Assembly (NCBI GenBank): GCA_026874595.1 | Contig: CM049310.1 | Coordinates: 1,488,001-1,552,000 of the forward strand | From: Sipunculus nudus | Lineage: Eukaryota; Annelida; Sipuncula; Golfingiida; Sipunculidae | Reading direction: 5' to 3' | Length of the DNA stretch: 64,000 nt | Translations under genes and position numbers: made by a program | Shown here: positions 12,171 to 24,105 of the stretch, piece after piece | How positions within the stretch are numbered: position 1 is the first letter of the stretch | Layout of the letters: the number at the start of each line of letters is the position of its first letter | The notes under the pieces: model-generated | Databases searched by the model: none | Told to the model about the DNA's origin: nothing | The model's input: the letters and a program-made list of their open reading frames with translations, nothing else

Positions 12171-12574
12171 CTGCAATACAGAAAACACAAAGTGACAATA
12201 AAAGTCTTTTCTCAACATATCCTAATCAGCAGGAGCTAAAGATAAAAGGCTGATAGAGAGAAAGAGGGAAGCAACCCCCCCCCTCTATAAATTTCCATTA
12301 GCAACTGGTGATCCATTAGCTTCAGTGGGTTTATAACAAGACTATCAGTTTCAAGAAGATTTTAATTCTTAGATGTGACCAAGTTGTTGTATTAATCTGG
12401 CCTATATTTCATAACTGTGAATGATTTAAAGATAAAACAGGCTTATATGCTAAGAGTTAACTCTGGCCCTGGCTCTCATACTTTGAAAATACAAGAAAAT
12501 AAATTCCTAAAACCAGAATGGTAGATCTAAACCAAGGCAAAATAATCATACTGGTTCTGACCATTTAAATCCAA

Positions 12575-14862
12575 ACATGGGTTTCTGTCTCACTGATAGT
12601 CATTACATGTAATCCTAGTGGACACGGGCTTCTGTCTCACTGATAGTCAATACATATAATCCTAGTGGACATGGGCTTCTGTCTCACTGATAGTCATTAC
12701 ATGTAACCCTAGTGGACATGGGCTTCTGTCTCACTGATAGTCAGTACATGTAATCCTAATGGACACTGGCTTCTGTCTCACTGATAGTCAATACATGTAA
12801 TCCTAGTGGAAATGGGCTTCTGTCTCACTGATAGTCAATACATGTAATCCTAGTGGACATGGGCTTCTGTCTCACTGATAGTCAATACATGTAATCCAAG
12901 TGGACATGTCATGGGCTTCTGTCTCACTGATAGTCAATACATGTAATCCTAGTGGACATGGGCTGGCTTCTGTCTCACTGATAGTCAATACATGTAACCC
13001 TAGTGGACATGGGCTTCTGTCTCACTGATAGTCAATACATGTAACCCTAGTGGACATGGGCTTCTGTCTCACTGATAGTCAATACATGTAATCCTACTGG
13101 ACATGGGCTTCTGTCTCACTGATAGTCAATACATGTAACCCTAGTGGACATGGGCTTCTGTCTCACTGATAGTCAATACATGTAATCCTAGTGGACATGG
13201 GCTTCTGTCTCACTGATAGTCAATACATGTAATCCAAGTGGACATGTCATGGGCTTCTGTCTCACTGATAGTCAATACATGTAATCCTAGTGGACATGGG
13301 CTGGCTTCTGTCTCACTGATAGTCAATACATGTAACCCTAGTGGACATGGGCTCCTGTCTCACTGATAGTCAATACATGTAACCCTAGTGGACATGGGCT
13401 TCTGTCTCACTGATAGTCAATACATGTAACCCTAGGGGACATGGGCTTCTGTCTCACTGTTAGTCAATACATGTAATTCTAGTGGACATGGGCTTCTGTC
13501 TCACTGATAGTCAATACATGTAATCCTAGTGGACATGGGCTTCTGTCTCACTGATAGTCAATACATGTAACCCTAGTGGACATGGGCTTCTGTCTCACTG
13601 ATAGTCAATACATGTAATCCTAGTGGACATGTCATGGGCTTCTGTCTCACTGATAGTCAATACATGTAATCCTAGTGGACATGGGCTTCTGTCTCACTGA
13701 CAGTCAATACAGGTAACCCTAGTGGACATGGGCTTCTGTCTCACTGATAGTCAATACATGTAATCCTAGTGGACATGGGCTTCTGTCTCACTGATAGTCA
13801 ATACATGTAATCCTAGTGGACATGGGCTTCTGTCTCACTGATAGTCAATACATGTAATCCTAGTGGACATGGGCTTCTGTCTCACTGATAGTCAATACAT
13901 GTAATCCTAGTGGACATGGGCTTCTGTCTCACTGATAGTCAATACATGTAATCCTAGTGGACATGTCATGGGCTTCTGTCTCACTGATAGTCAATACATG
14001 TAATCCTAGTGGACATGGGCTTCTGTCTCACTGACAGTCAATACAGGTAACCCTAGTGGACATGGGCTTCTGTCTCACTGATAGTCAATACATGTAATCC
14101 TAGTGGACATGTCATGGGCTTCTGTCTCACTGATAGTCAATACATGTAATCCTAGTGGACATGGGCTTCTGTCTCACTGACAGTCAATACAGGTAACCCT
14201 AGTGGACATGGGCTTCTGTCTCACTGATAGTCAATACATGTAACCCTAGTGGACATGGGCTTCTGTCTCACTGATAGTCAATACATGTAATCCTAGTGGA
14301 CATGGGCTTCTGTCTCACTGATAGTCAATACATGTAACCCTAGTGGACATGGGTTTCTGTCTCACTGATAGTCAATACATGTAATCCTAGTGGACATGGG
14401 CTTCTGTCTCACTGATAGTCAATACATGTAATCCTAGTGGACATGGGCTTCTGTCTCACTGATAGTCAATACATGTAATCCTAGTGGACATGGGCTTCTG
14501 TCTCACTGATAGTCAATACATGTAATCCTAGTGGACATGGGCTTCTGTCTCACTGATAGTCAATACATGTAATCCTAGTGGACATGTCATGGGCTTCTGT
14601 CTCACTGATAGTCAATACATGTAATCCTAGTGGACATGGGCTTCTGTCTCACTGAGAGTCAATACAGGTAACCCTAGTGGACATGGGCTTCTGTCTCACT
14701 GATAGTCAATACATGTAATCCTAGTGGACATGGGCTTCTGTCTCACTGATAGTCAATACATGTTATCCTAGTGGACATGGGCTTCTGTCTCACTGATAGT
14801 CAATACATGTAATCCTAGCGGACATTGGCTTCTGTCTTACTGATAGTCTATACATGTAATCC
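12575..14862. repeat. 47-bp minisatellite (about 48 copies) with higher-order structure
   Basis: Unit core GGGCTTCTGTCTCACTGATA, then GTCAATACATGTAATCCTAG and TGGACAT. Diagnostic variants: a 5-bp GTCAT insertion (12903, 13241, 13626, 13960, 14106, 14581), a GGCT insertion, and ACAGTCAATACAGGTAACCC copies (13.70, 14.03, 14.18, 14.65 kb). The variants recur in the same order, so groups of units were duplicated together. Confidence 0.97.
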
Positions 14863-15006
14863 TGGAATACATGGAACCTCAAACTAAAACCCCTCATGTG
14901 TAATACTTTCAACATCTCCAAAATTCAACAAATACTTTCTAGAAAGTAAAATTAAGTAATTTTAGGAGAGATGATTAACCTACTGAACCAATCTCTCCTA
15001 AAATTA

Positions 15007-15195
15007 TCAAATTTCACTTTCTTCTTGCTGTGAGACAGAGGTACAGAAAGATTTAAATATCTGGAGTCCATGAGAAATTTTTCCTGAACTAAAAACCATC
15101 CTCACTGCAATGTCATTGAAATCTATCAATAATTTCTCTGGTATCTTGTGAGATCCAGCTAGGTGTACGTATGATCCAATAATGACATCTACCTT
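15007..15195 (-). other. candidate terminal coding exon, weak
   Basis: An open minus-strand stretch from about 15195 to the stop at 15007 reads VKVDVIIGSYVHLAGSHKIP, then EKLLIDFNDIAVRMVF and a Gln/Glu/Ser tail. A possible acceptor (CTCAAGGCAAG) would continue the phase left by the exon at 15959-16024. The acceptor lacks a clear pyrimidine tract, and an internal donor-like GCA|GTGAGG exists. No family recognised. Confidence 0.22.
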
Positions 15196-15211
15196 CACTT
15201 GCCTTGAGTAC

Positions 15212-15952
15212 AAATAACTTACCGGTAATGTACAGAGTGAATAACAAATAACTTACCGGTAATGTACAGAGTGAATAACAAATAACTTACCGGTAATGTA
15301 CAGAGTGAATAACAAATAACTTACCAGTAATGTACAGAGTGAATAACAAATAACTTACTGGTAATGTACAGAGTGAATAACAAATAACTTACCAGTAATG
15401 TACAGAGTGAATAACAAATATCTTACCGGTAATGTACAGAGTGAATAACAAATAACTTACCGGTAATGTACAGAGTGAATAACAAATAACTTACCGGTAA
15501 TGTACCGAGTGAATAACAAATAACATACCGGTAATGTACAGAGTGAATAACAAATAACTTACCAGTAATGTACAGAGTGAATAACAAATAACTTACTGGT
15601 AATGTACAGAGTGAATAACAAATAACTTACCAGTAATGTACAGAGTGAATAACAAATAACTTACCGGTAATGTACAGAGTGAATAACAAATAACTTACCG
15701 GTAATGTACAGAGTGAATAACAAATAACTTACCGGTAATGTACCGAGTGAATAACAAATAACATACCGGTAATGTACAGAGTGAATAACAAATAACTTAC
15801 TGGTAATGTACAGAGTGAATAACAAATAACTTACCAGTAATGTACAGAGTGAATAACAAATAACTTACCGGTAATGTACAGAGTGAATAACAAATAACTT
15901 ACCGGTAATGTACAGAGTGAATAACAAATAACTTACCGGTAATGTACAGAGT
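15212..15952. repeat. 34-bp minisatellite of splice-donor-like units (about 22 copies)
   Basis: Plus-strand unit core AATAACTTACCGGTAATGTA then CAGAGTGAATAACA. On the minus strand, the gene strand here, each unit reads ATTACCGGTAAGTTATTTG, a near-consensus 5' splice site (CCG|GTAAGT). The array starts exactly at the donor of the candidate exon 15959-16024, whose intron begins GTAAGAACTCTGTACATTACC and so is itself a shortened unit. A variant pair (TACCGAGTG plus ACATACCGG) recurs at 15501 and 15739, 238 bp or seven units apart. Confidence 0.96.
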
Positions 15953-15958
15953 TCTTAC

Positions 15959-16024
15959 CTTCAGGCACAAATCTAATGAACTCACGACAAATCTCTGATC
16001 CAAAGCGGGTGAAGAAAGTACAGC
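15959..16024 (-). CDS. candidate 66-nt internal exon
   Basis: Flanked by an acceptor (CGTGTACAG) and a strong donor (GAAG|GTAAGAAC). In one frame it is open and protein-like: 21 full codons, CTFFTRFGSEICREFIRFVP then E, entering with two leftover bases and leaving with one. The length is a multiple of three. No family is recognised. Its donor forms the first unit of the neighbouring 34-bp array. It may be an upstream exon of the kinesin-like locus or of a separate gene; a chance open frame is possible at this length. Confidence 0.35.
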
Positions 16025-18208
16025 CTGTACACGATTATACAACTATACCCAATTCACATACACACCAGAAGTATAGCTTAAGGAAACCCTGGGTCTTTTA
16101 CCTCCTACAGCGACTCAATAAACATGTGTCAAACTATGTAGAAATAATACCAAGATCGGGCCAGGTCTGCCCTTTCTGAGTGTGTGAGGAGTTGGCAAGC
16201 GGACCTTAGATGTTGGTACTTGAGCTTATTCAAGCAATCTATTGAAAGGTTATTCAACACAGTCATTTACTTAAGTGAAAGAGTCCATGATTTCCCTTAT
16301 ATCTGAGGCTTTATGTATGAAGTCTGCTTCACGAAGCTTGTGCTCTGACTGATTTCTTGTTTATAAAGGGGTTCACTGCAGAAAATATTTATAATAACAC
16401 GAATTAATTAAGATTGTTTCTTTAGCTATGAAAAGCTGGTCTGGAATTTTAGGAATGTAACATGACATGACTACACACAAAAGCTACATCATGCTGTGGT
16501 AAAGAAAGATTTATTAGTAATCACTAGAATTCCCTTGAGAGCTTTTTGGATGATTTTTTCACATCAACAAACTAAGAAACCATAAATTTACTTTGGTAAT
16601 ATTTACTTATAAATCATTCAGTATTCACAGATCTGATATTTATCAAAACCAAAGTCTCTGAATAATTTCCCTTGTGCAACCCTGAATGATGAAATCTGAT
16701 CATAGGTCTATGTACAGGTCTTACATTTTCCAATGTTTCATTTTTACTCCATGATAATCTCATTATGTTTGTGTAAGGGTCTAACATTATCAAGTGTTTC
16801 CTTAGCATTTCCTAATAATCTCAGAGCCTTTCCTCATTCAAAACTGTGATAAAAAGATTTGATTTGAATAATTTTCCATAGTTTATACATAAAAAAATGT
16901 GTAATTTTAGACCTATACATAAATCTATGGCTTTCACAGGAGCACACACCTCCACCACTGATGCAGAATGTTTTGCTGATTCCTGCTAAAAGTGCAGAAA
17001 AAAAAAAAACAACTAACACAGGTGAGAACATAACCTCCACACAAAATAAGTCCTGTTATATGTATTAAAACAAGTGTCAAAATAATGGAGACAAATCTAC
17101 TCAGGAAAGGTGGCATTCCATATGTGTTATGTTTACATATGTAGCTAAGAATCGGACAAATTATTCTCCTGCATTGATTTCATATATGTGTATGTTGTAC
17201 ATATGTATATATATGTGGAAGCCTGTGCAGCATGTTTGTTCAACTGCTTACTGCAGCAATTAAAAATGTATACACATGGTAACAGACAGGGGATGCCCCA
17301 CTTTGATATCAGTTAACGGAAGTCACAAATGACCTCCCTCCTCCTGCGATGCTTTACATTAGTTTTGTACACTATAGTGGAATCATAGGCAGCCATTTCC
17401 TTGCTGCATTTTCATATGTATGGCATACACATACATACTGTACAGGCATATATGGAATGCCACCTTCAAAGTCATACACATGTATAAAACTGTGACAAGG
17501 AAGCAGCATTATACTAATGTTTACATCTATACAGGTAACAGTACCTTCCATTCATGTCACCAATCTATGAAATTTATCAAGTGTCTCACATATTACACAT
17601 TGTTTCAGATTGTTCAAATAATTTGTAATAAACAGTCTAATTTGTCTAAAACATTACCTGTAAGTAGTAACCTTTATCTAAAACATTACCTGTAAATGGT
17701 AACCTGCAAAGGTAAGCCATTTTTGTGCAGATAACAAAATACAACAGCACAAGTTGTATGCAATCAACTAAAACCAGGCAACAGCTACATCAAGTTTAGT
17801 TAGTGAATATAGTTGACTTGTGTGAGACCTTCCAAGCAGGTTCATACAAGTGCATTTTGTACTGTATACCTTGATAAAGCATGCCTGGTCTGTAGTACAA
17901 CACCACCTGGACCCGGATGAACACAGGTCCAATCAAGTTGTATTCATTTGCAGGAGATTGTTATAGATGATCTGATTACGACTGGAGCAGTGCCACTTGA
18001 CCATCTGATACACCATCAGGTCCACTACCACAATGGTATGCATGGTAAAACTATACAGGCCGTAAAACTATCCTTGTACAGGCTGGTGGTCATGGATAAA
18101 ATATATGTTACTATGAAGAAAAGGTAACATGTGGTTTGCAATATGCTGTGAGCAAAAGCCATGTTCTCAATCTCAAAACTTACAGATTATATAAAAAGGT
18201 AATAAATT
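16025..18208. other. intron-like or intergenic gap
   Basis: Unique AT-rich sequence. A 34-bp line containing AAAACATTACCTGTAA is present twice near 17650-17700. No supportable exon. Confidence 0.5.
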
Positions 18209-19515
18209 CACTGATTGTTGTCTGAGTACAGATATGACCTGACTGATTGTTGTCTGACTACAGATATGACCTGACTGATTGTTGTCTGAGTACAGATATG
18301 ACCTGACTGATTGTTGTCTGAGTACAGATATGACCTGACTGATTGTTGTCTGAGTACAGATATGACCTGACTGATTGTTGTCTGAGTACAGATATGACCT
18401 GACTGATTGTTGTCTGAGTACAGATATGACCTGACTGATTGTTGTCTGAGTACAGATATGACCTGACTGATTGTTGTCTGAGTACAGATATGACCTGACT
18501 GATTGTTGTCTGAGTACAGATATGACCTGACTGATTGTTGTCTGAGTACAGATATGACCTGACTGATTGTTGTCTGAGTACAGATATGACCTGACTGATT
18601 GTTGTCTGAGTACAGATATGACCCGACTGATTGTTGTCTGAGTACAGATATGACCCGACTGATTGTTGTCTGAGTACAGATATGACCCGACTGATTGTTG
18701 TCTGAGTACAGATATGACCTGACTGATTGTTGTCTGAGTACAGATATGACCTGACTGATTGTTGTCTGAGTACAGATATGACCTGACTGATTGTTGTCTG
18801 AGTACAGATATGACCTGACTGATTGTTGTCTGAGTACAGATATGACCTGACTGATTGTTGTCTGAGTACAGATATGACCTGACTGATTGTTGTCTGAGTA
18901 CAGATATGACCTGACTGATTGTTGTCTGAGTACAGATATGACCTGACTGATTGTTGTCTGAGTACAGATATGACCTGACTGATTGTTGTCTGAGTACAGA
19001 TATGACCTGACTGATTGTTGTCTGAGTACAGATATGACCTGACTGATTGTTGTCTGAGTACAGATATGACCCGACTGATTGTTGTCTGAGTACAGATATG
19101 ACCCGACTGATTGTTGTCTGAGTACAGATATGACCCAACTGATTGTTGTCTGAGTACAGATATGACCCGACTGATTGTTGTCTGACTACAGATATGACCT
19201 GACTGATTGTTGTCTGACTACAGATATGACCTGACTGATTGTTGTCTGACTACAGATATGACCTGACTGATTGTTGTCTGACTACAGATATGACCTGACT
19301 GATTGTTGTCTGACTACAGATATGACCTGACTGATTGTTGTCTGACTACAGAGATGACCTGACTGATTGTTGTCTGACTACAGAGATGACCTGACTGATT
19401 GTTGTCTGACTACAGATATGACCTGACTGATTGTTGTCTGAGTACAGATATGACCTGACTGATTGTTGTCTGAGTACAGATATGACCTGACTGATTGTTG
19501 TCTGAGTACAGATAT
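18209..19515. repeat. 32-bp minisatellite (about 41 copies)
   Basis: Very uniform unit, core CTGACTGATTGTTGTCTGAG then TACAGATATGAC. Variants are clustered: TCTGACTACAG copies lie mainly at 19180-19425, GACCCGACTG copies in two blocks (18.62-18.72 and 19.07-19.17 kb). Three units are 32 codons and the unit has no stop in any minus-strand frame, which makes a 321-codon open frame that cycles through all three readings; this is not a gene. Confidence 0.97.
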
Positions 19516-20231
19516 GCCATGCATTTACCTTGATCTGAATAAAGCTTTATACCCACCCCCTTTCTTTATTTGACTGTCATGTTTCAGTAATTAAAATTAT
19601 ACTACATACATATCTTGCTTTGACAATCTTCAGGTATATTTTCTTCTTGCTCTAACAATGCGAAGGCATATTATTTACGTATAATGCCAAGGCATATTAT
19701 TTAAGTCCTCTAGTCTGACATTAAAATGTGTTGGTACTAACCACAGTGTTTAGTACTTTCCTCTATCTGAAATGGAGCAAACAATTCATCATGATATTCA
19801 CTAAACTAGCCAAGACTCTACCATCTCTTATTCTGTGACAAAACTACGACACTGCTCCTTCCTCCTTCTCTACCAGGACTTAAGGACTGTCCTTGCTTTA
19901 TTATCACTAATACTTCTTTTTCTTGCTCTTAACAGCCCTGAGAACTGTTCCTGCTGTAACAGTGTTAGGGCACATCTCCTAATTAAGCTATTGTTCATAT
20001 TTTTCTTTTTGCTAAAACAAACCTTATGGATATTAATTCATCCTGTTCTGACAAGGCTTAAAACATGCTTCATATCAGTCTCTCAAAATACAAAGATGTT
20101 TTCTTCCTTCTTGCTCTAAAATATTTCTTTGGCATTTTTCTTGTCTTCTGCTCAAAAAGGACTACAGTATTTTTTCAACTTTGACAAAGTTCAGGCAATG
20201 CTTCTTGCAAGGCTTATAATCTACTACAATT
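19516..20231. other. non-coding gap
   Basis: AT-rich unique sequence with a loosely repeated TTCTTGCTCTAACA-like line (19640, 19920, 20110), perhaps a decayed repeat of about 80-100 bp. No exon. Confidence 0.4.
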
Positions 20232-21505
20232 CCTGCTGTACAGTGCTGACTGGACCTTTAAGTTTAATACAATTCCTGCTGTACAGCAATGACTGGACCT
20301 TTAAGTTCAATACAATTCCTGCTGTACAGCGCTGACTGGACCTTTCAGTTCAATACAATTCCTGCTGTACAGTGCTGACTGGACCTTTCAGTTCAATACA
20401 ATTCCTGCTGTACAGCGCTGACTGGACCTTTCAGTTCAATACAATTCCTGCTGTACAGCGCTGACTGGACCCTTAAGTTTAATACAATTCCTGCTGTACA
20501 GCGCTGACTGGACCTTTCAGTTCAATACAATTCCTGCTGTACAGCGCTGACTGGACCTTTCAGTTCAATACAATTCCTGCTGTACAGCGCTGACTGGACC
20601 TTTAAGTTCAATACAATTCCTGCTGTACAGCGCTGACTGGACTTTTCAGTTCGATACAATTCCTGCTGTACAGCGCTGACTGGACCCTTAAGTTTAATAC
20701 AATTCCTGCTGTACAGCGCTGACTGGACCTTTCAGTTCAATACAATTCCTGCTGTACAGCGCTGACTGGACCTTTAAGTTCAATACAATTCCTGCTGTAC
20801 AGCGCTGACTGGACCTTTAAGTTCAATACAATTCCTGCTGTACAGCGCTGACTGGACCTTTAAGTTCAATACAATTCCTGCTGTACAGCGCTGACTGGAC
20901 CTTTAAGTTCAATACAATTCCTGCTGTACAGCGCTGACTGGACCTTAACGTTCAATACAATTCCTGCTGTACAGCGCTGACTGGACCTTTAAGTTCAATA
21001 CAATTCCTGCTGTACAGCGCTGACTGGACCTTTAAGTTCAATACAATTCCTGCTGTACAGCGCTGACTGGACCTTTAAGTTCAATACAATTCCTGCTGTA
21101 CAGCGCTGACTGGACCTTTAAGTTCAATACAATTCCTGCTGTACAGCGCTGACTGGACCTTTAAGTTCAATACAATTCCTGCTGTACAGCCCTGACTGGA
21201 CCTTTAAGTTCAATACAATTCCTGCTGTACAGCGCTGACTGGACCTTTAAGTTCAATACAATTCCTGCTGTACAGCGCTGACTGGACCTTTAAGTTCAAT
21301 ACAATTCCTGCTGTACAGCGCTGACTGGACCTTTAAGTTCAATACAATTCCTGCTGTACAGCGCTGACTGGACCTTTAAGTTCAATACAATTCCTGCTGT
21401 ACAGCGCTGACTGGACCTTTAAGTTCAATACAATTCCTGCTGTACAGCGCTGACTGGACCTTTAAGTTCAATACAATTCCTGCTGTACAGTGCTGACTGG
21501 ACCTA
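20232..21505. repeat. 43-bp minisatellite (about 29 copies)
   Basis: Unit core CTGTACAGCGCTGACTGGAC then CTTTAAGTTCAATACAATTC. The palindrome CAGCGCTG lies in each later copy; the first copies carry CAGTGCTG or CAGCAATG. Left copies are diverse (TTCAGTTC, CCTTAAGTTT), right copies nearly identical, which suggests recent expansion on the right. Confidence 0.97.
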
Positions 21506-23914
21506 CCTCTTACTCCTGTATAAAAATGCTACATTTTGGTTCCAACTCTTTTGCTTAAGGATGCACCTAGACTCTGCATCTACAGTACAAATTCAGAACC
21601 AATCACTCTCCGTTGCTTGAACCAATAATTTTCTTATAGAACTCTGACAAAAATTAAAGTAACTTTTTATCACTCACAACTGCTGTGTTGGCTTAATTGT
21701 AATCACAATTTTTATGGTCAAATTTTGGCAATGAAGCTGGCCCTAAAATAATAAGAAATTAGCTGAAACAATGCAACTGAAATAGTCTGGGTAACACCAT
21801 TTAAGCATGCATTCATTACACAGCTGACATAGTGAAAAGGGTGCCTTACATGATGGTCAATGCACAGTTCTAATGTTCTCTCAGCATGTGGGTAAACTGG
21901 TGATCTTGGCTTACAGATCAATTAGACCTAGATACAAATCGAGGCAATTACAGCTTATTGGCTCAGAGGTCAGACCTCTGCAGTAACCGTGGTGTTGTAA
22001 CTTGCTCCACAGAGGTTTGTTTCTGGGCAGTCCTTGGGAGCTGTCACCCTAGGGCCCTGTGTTATAAGGTATATTTCCTTTAGCTGGGTGAGCAATTACC
22101 TGAACATACAAGTTATATAGATCCTAAGTCTGAAGAGATTAAATGAGAACATTTAAACTGCTTATCACAGTCTAATCTGTACTTGGATTATTGTTTAATA
22201 TCCTTATCAATGAGTTAATCCATTAAATCATAATCCTGATTTACCTTTTTCCTTCCTGTTTTCCAATTCCTTAAGCTTGAGTGTAAGTTTTGTACTGTAC
22301 ATTTCCAATTTTTTTTTAGGATTATAATTAGAAGTGATTCAATGTATATTGTGAAGGAACTTTTAATTACTGTACAACATAAGATGTGCTCCAATCTGTA
22401 TCTATGTCATGCTTTCAATTAAGACTCACTGACAACAAATTACACCTATGGTGTTAAAACTAATTAGGTCTAATCATTGTTCAACTAAATGCCAGGCAAA
22501 ATCACAGGTGTTCATACATGGTCTGCCAGAGCTGGTCATTTTTAAGACCAGTGTCACTCCATGACAGGCAGTGTCAATATGTTCCATGAATAAAGAAATA
22601 AACACCAATAAGTGAGGGAGGAACTACCTCAGGATGTCAGATATGGGATCTAGCTCTCTGGTGCTTCTAGAAGCCCCGGGTGGAAAAAAGGCACATCATG
22701 GTGAAATGGATTTCTCTATGTCAGCCAGGATTATTAGTACCAGCAAGATCCCCCCCAACCCCCCAAAAAAGTCCCCAGACATTTTACAAATTTTTGAACA
22801 TTTATAATACAAAGGTAAAAACTGTTGATCCTCCCACACTGATTCCTGTGAAAATCTGCCTGAGAACCCAATTATTTTAAAGGACCTAAGGTTTCTGGAT
22901 ATGCAGTCTCAGGGAGCTGTCAATCCCCATCAATCGTGGTCAGCGTCACTGTGCACCACTCCCATACCACTCTTACTATTATTATATAAATGCAACTGTA
23001 ACACTGATATTAACTATGAAGTTCTAACTGTGATGTTCAATGTTTATGAAAATTGTTGAAGTTTATACAGATGTCTCTTAAAAGTCATAAGGGCCATTGA
23101 TATATAAAACATTATATAATACTCACAATAAGAAACATTTAATATGTCAAACTTGCCTTTAAAACTACTTCCTATCCTGATGGTCTGAGCCTTTAAGCAA
23201 TTATTAATTTGAATTTAATATAAAAGTAAATATTTAGTAAAATCTAACATTTCAATGTTGATAACTAATTTAATTAGCAAGACAAAAATCTGATGGCCTT
23301 ATAACTGATAATCTGTGATGTAAATGCCATTTAAATTTTATACATCTATCAAAAGACACAAGCTGTTGGGCCTAAGAAACTGCCAAATAAGTTTCAAATC
23401 AAACAGAGGAAGCATTTGGCAATGTTACCTGATTTTATAAATAAACCTAAGTAGTCAATCAAAAATACAAAGATTCCATCAAGTATTGATCTATAACATA
23501 CTCTAATATTATGTAGTTCACTATATAATGGTTCAATCAAATTGATTGTAAAATTTCAAGGAAATTAAGTATCCTGCATGTCAAAGCACGTACCATGTAA
23601 AATGATACTTGGAACTAAATAAATCATAACCCAGCCATAAAGTCTACTATAGTTACATCATCAAAGCCCTAGACACTTTGTTGGCTATACATAAATACCT
23701 GTGAGAACCACCATAATTTTATTACCTTGAACTAGATGGCATCTGTAACAACCCATTTTACTCACTGCATGCATGATTTATTACATAATTATAACACAGA
23801 GCCACTACCTGGGCTTAATTCTGCTTTTATTCATTATACCATTGATCACATCCATCCATTAATATGCATGACAACCAGCTGTTTGAATTTTCTGAACATA
23901 TCATATGGCAATGT
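21506..23914. other. non-coding gap
   Basis: Unique AT-rich sequence without supportable exons or known repeats, apart from short low-complexity tracts such as the C-run at 22752. Confidence 0.5.
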
Positions 23915-24105
23915 ATGGTGGAACCTGTCTGAAAGACCTCCTCTTATAAGACCACCTTTCTATTAAGACTACCCTTAGGTGAACTGAAAGCATTCACTTT
24001 GGTTATAACTGACCTGTCTAATAAGACCACCCATGGATTAAGACCACTTTTGGCCGGTCCCATGAGTGGTCTCATAACTCAGGTTTCACTCTACATCATC
24101 CCATG
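23915..24105 (+). mobile_element. AAGACCAC-type dispersed repeat
   Basis: A GGTGGAACCTGTCTG start, repeated TAAGACCACC lines, TTTTGGCCGGTCCCATGAG, and an end at GTGGTCTCATAACTCAGGTT. The first and last parts are imperfect inverted repeats. I associate this module with widespread short repeats in invertebrate genomes; no enzyme is encoded. Confidence 0.5.

Noticed and set aside
12575-15952. CRISPR-like arrays (repeat units of 34-47 bp)
   Set aside because: Units abut directly with no unique spacers, no cas genes are present, and the DNA is eukaryotic.
18173-19138. 321-codon minus-strand frame
   Set aside because: The 32-bp unit lacks stops in all three minus-strand frames and the reading changes every unit.
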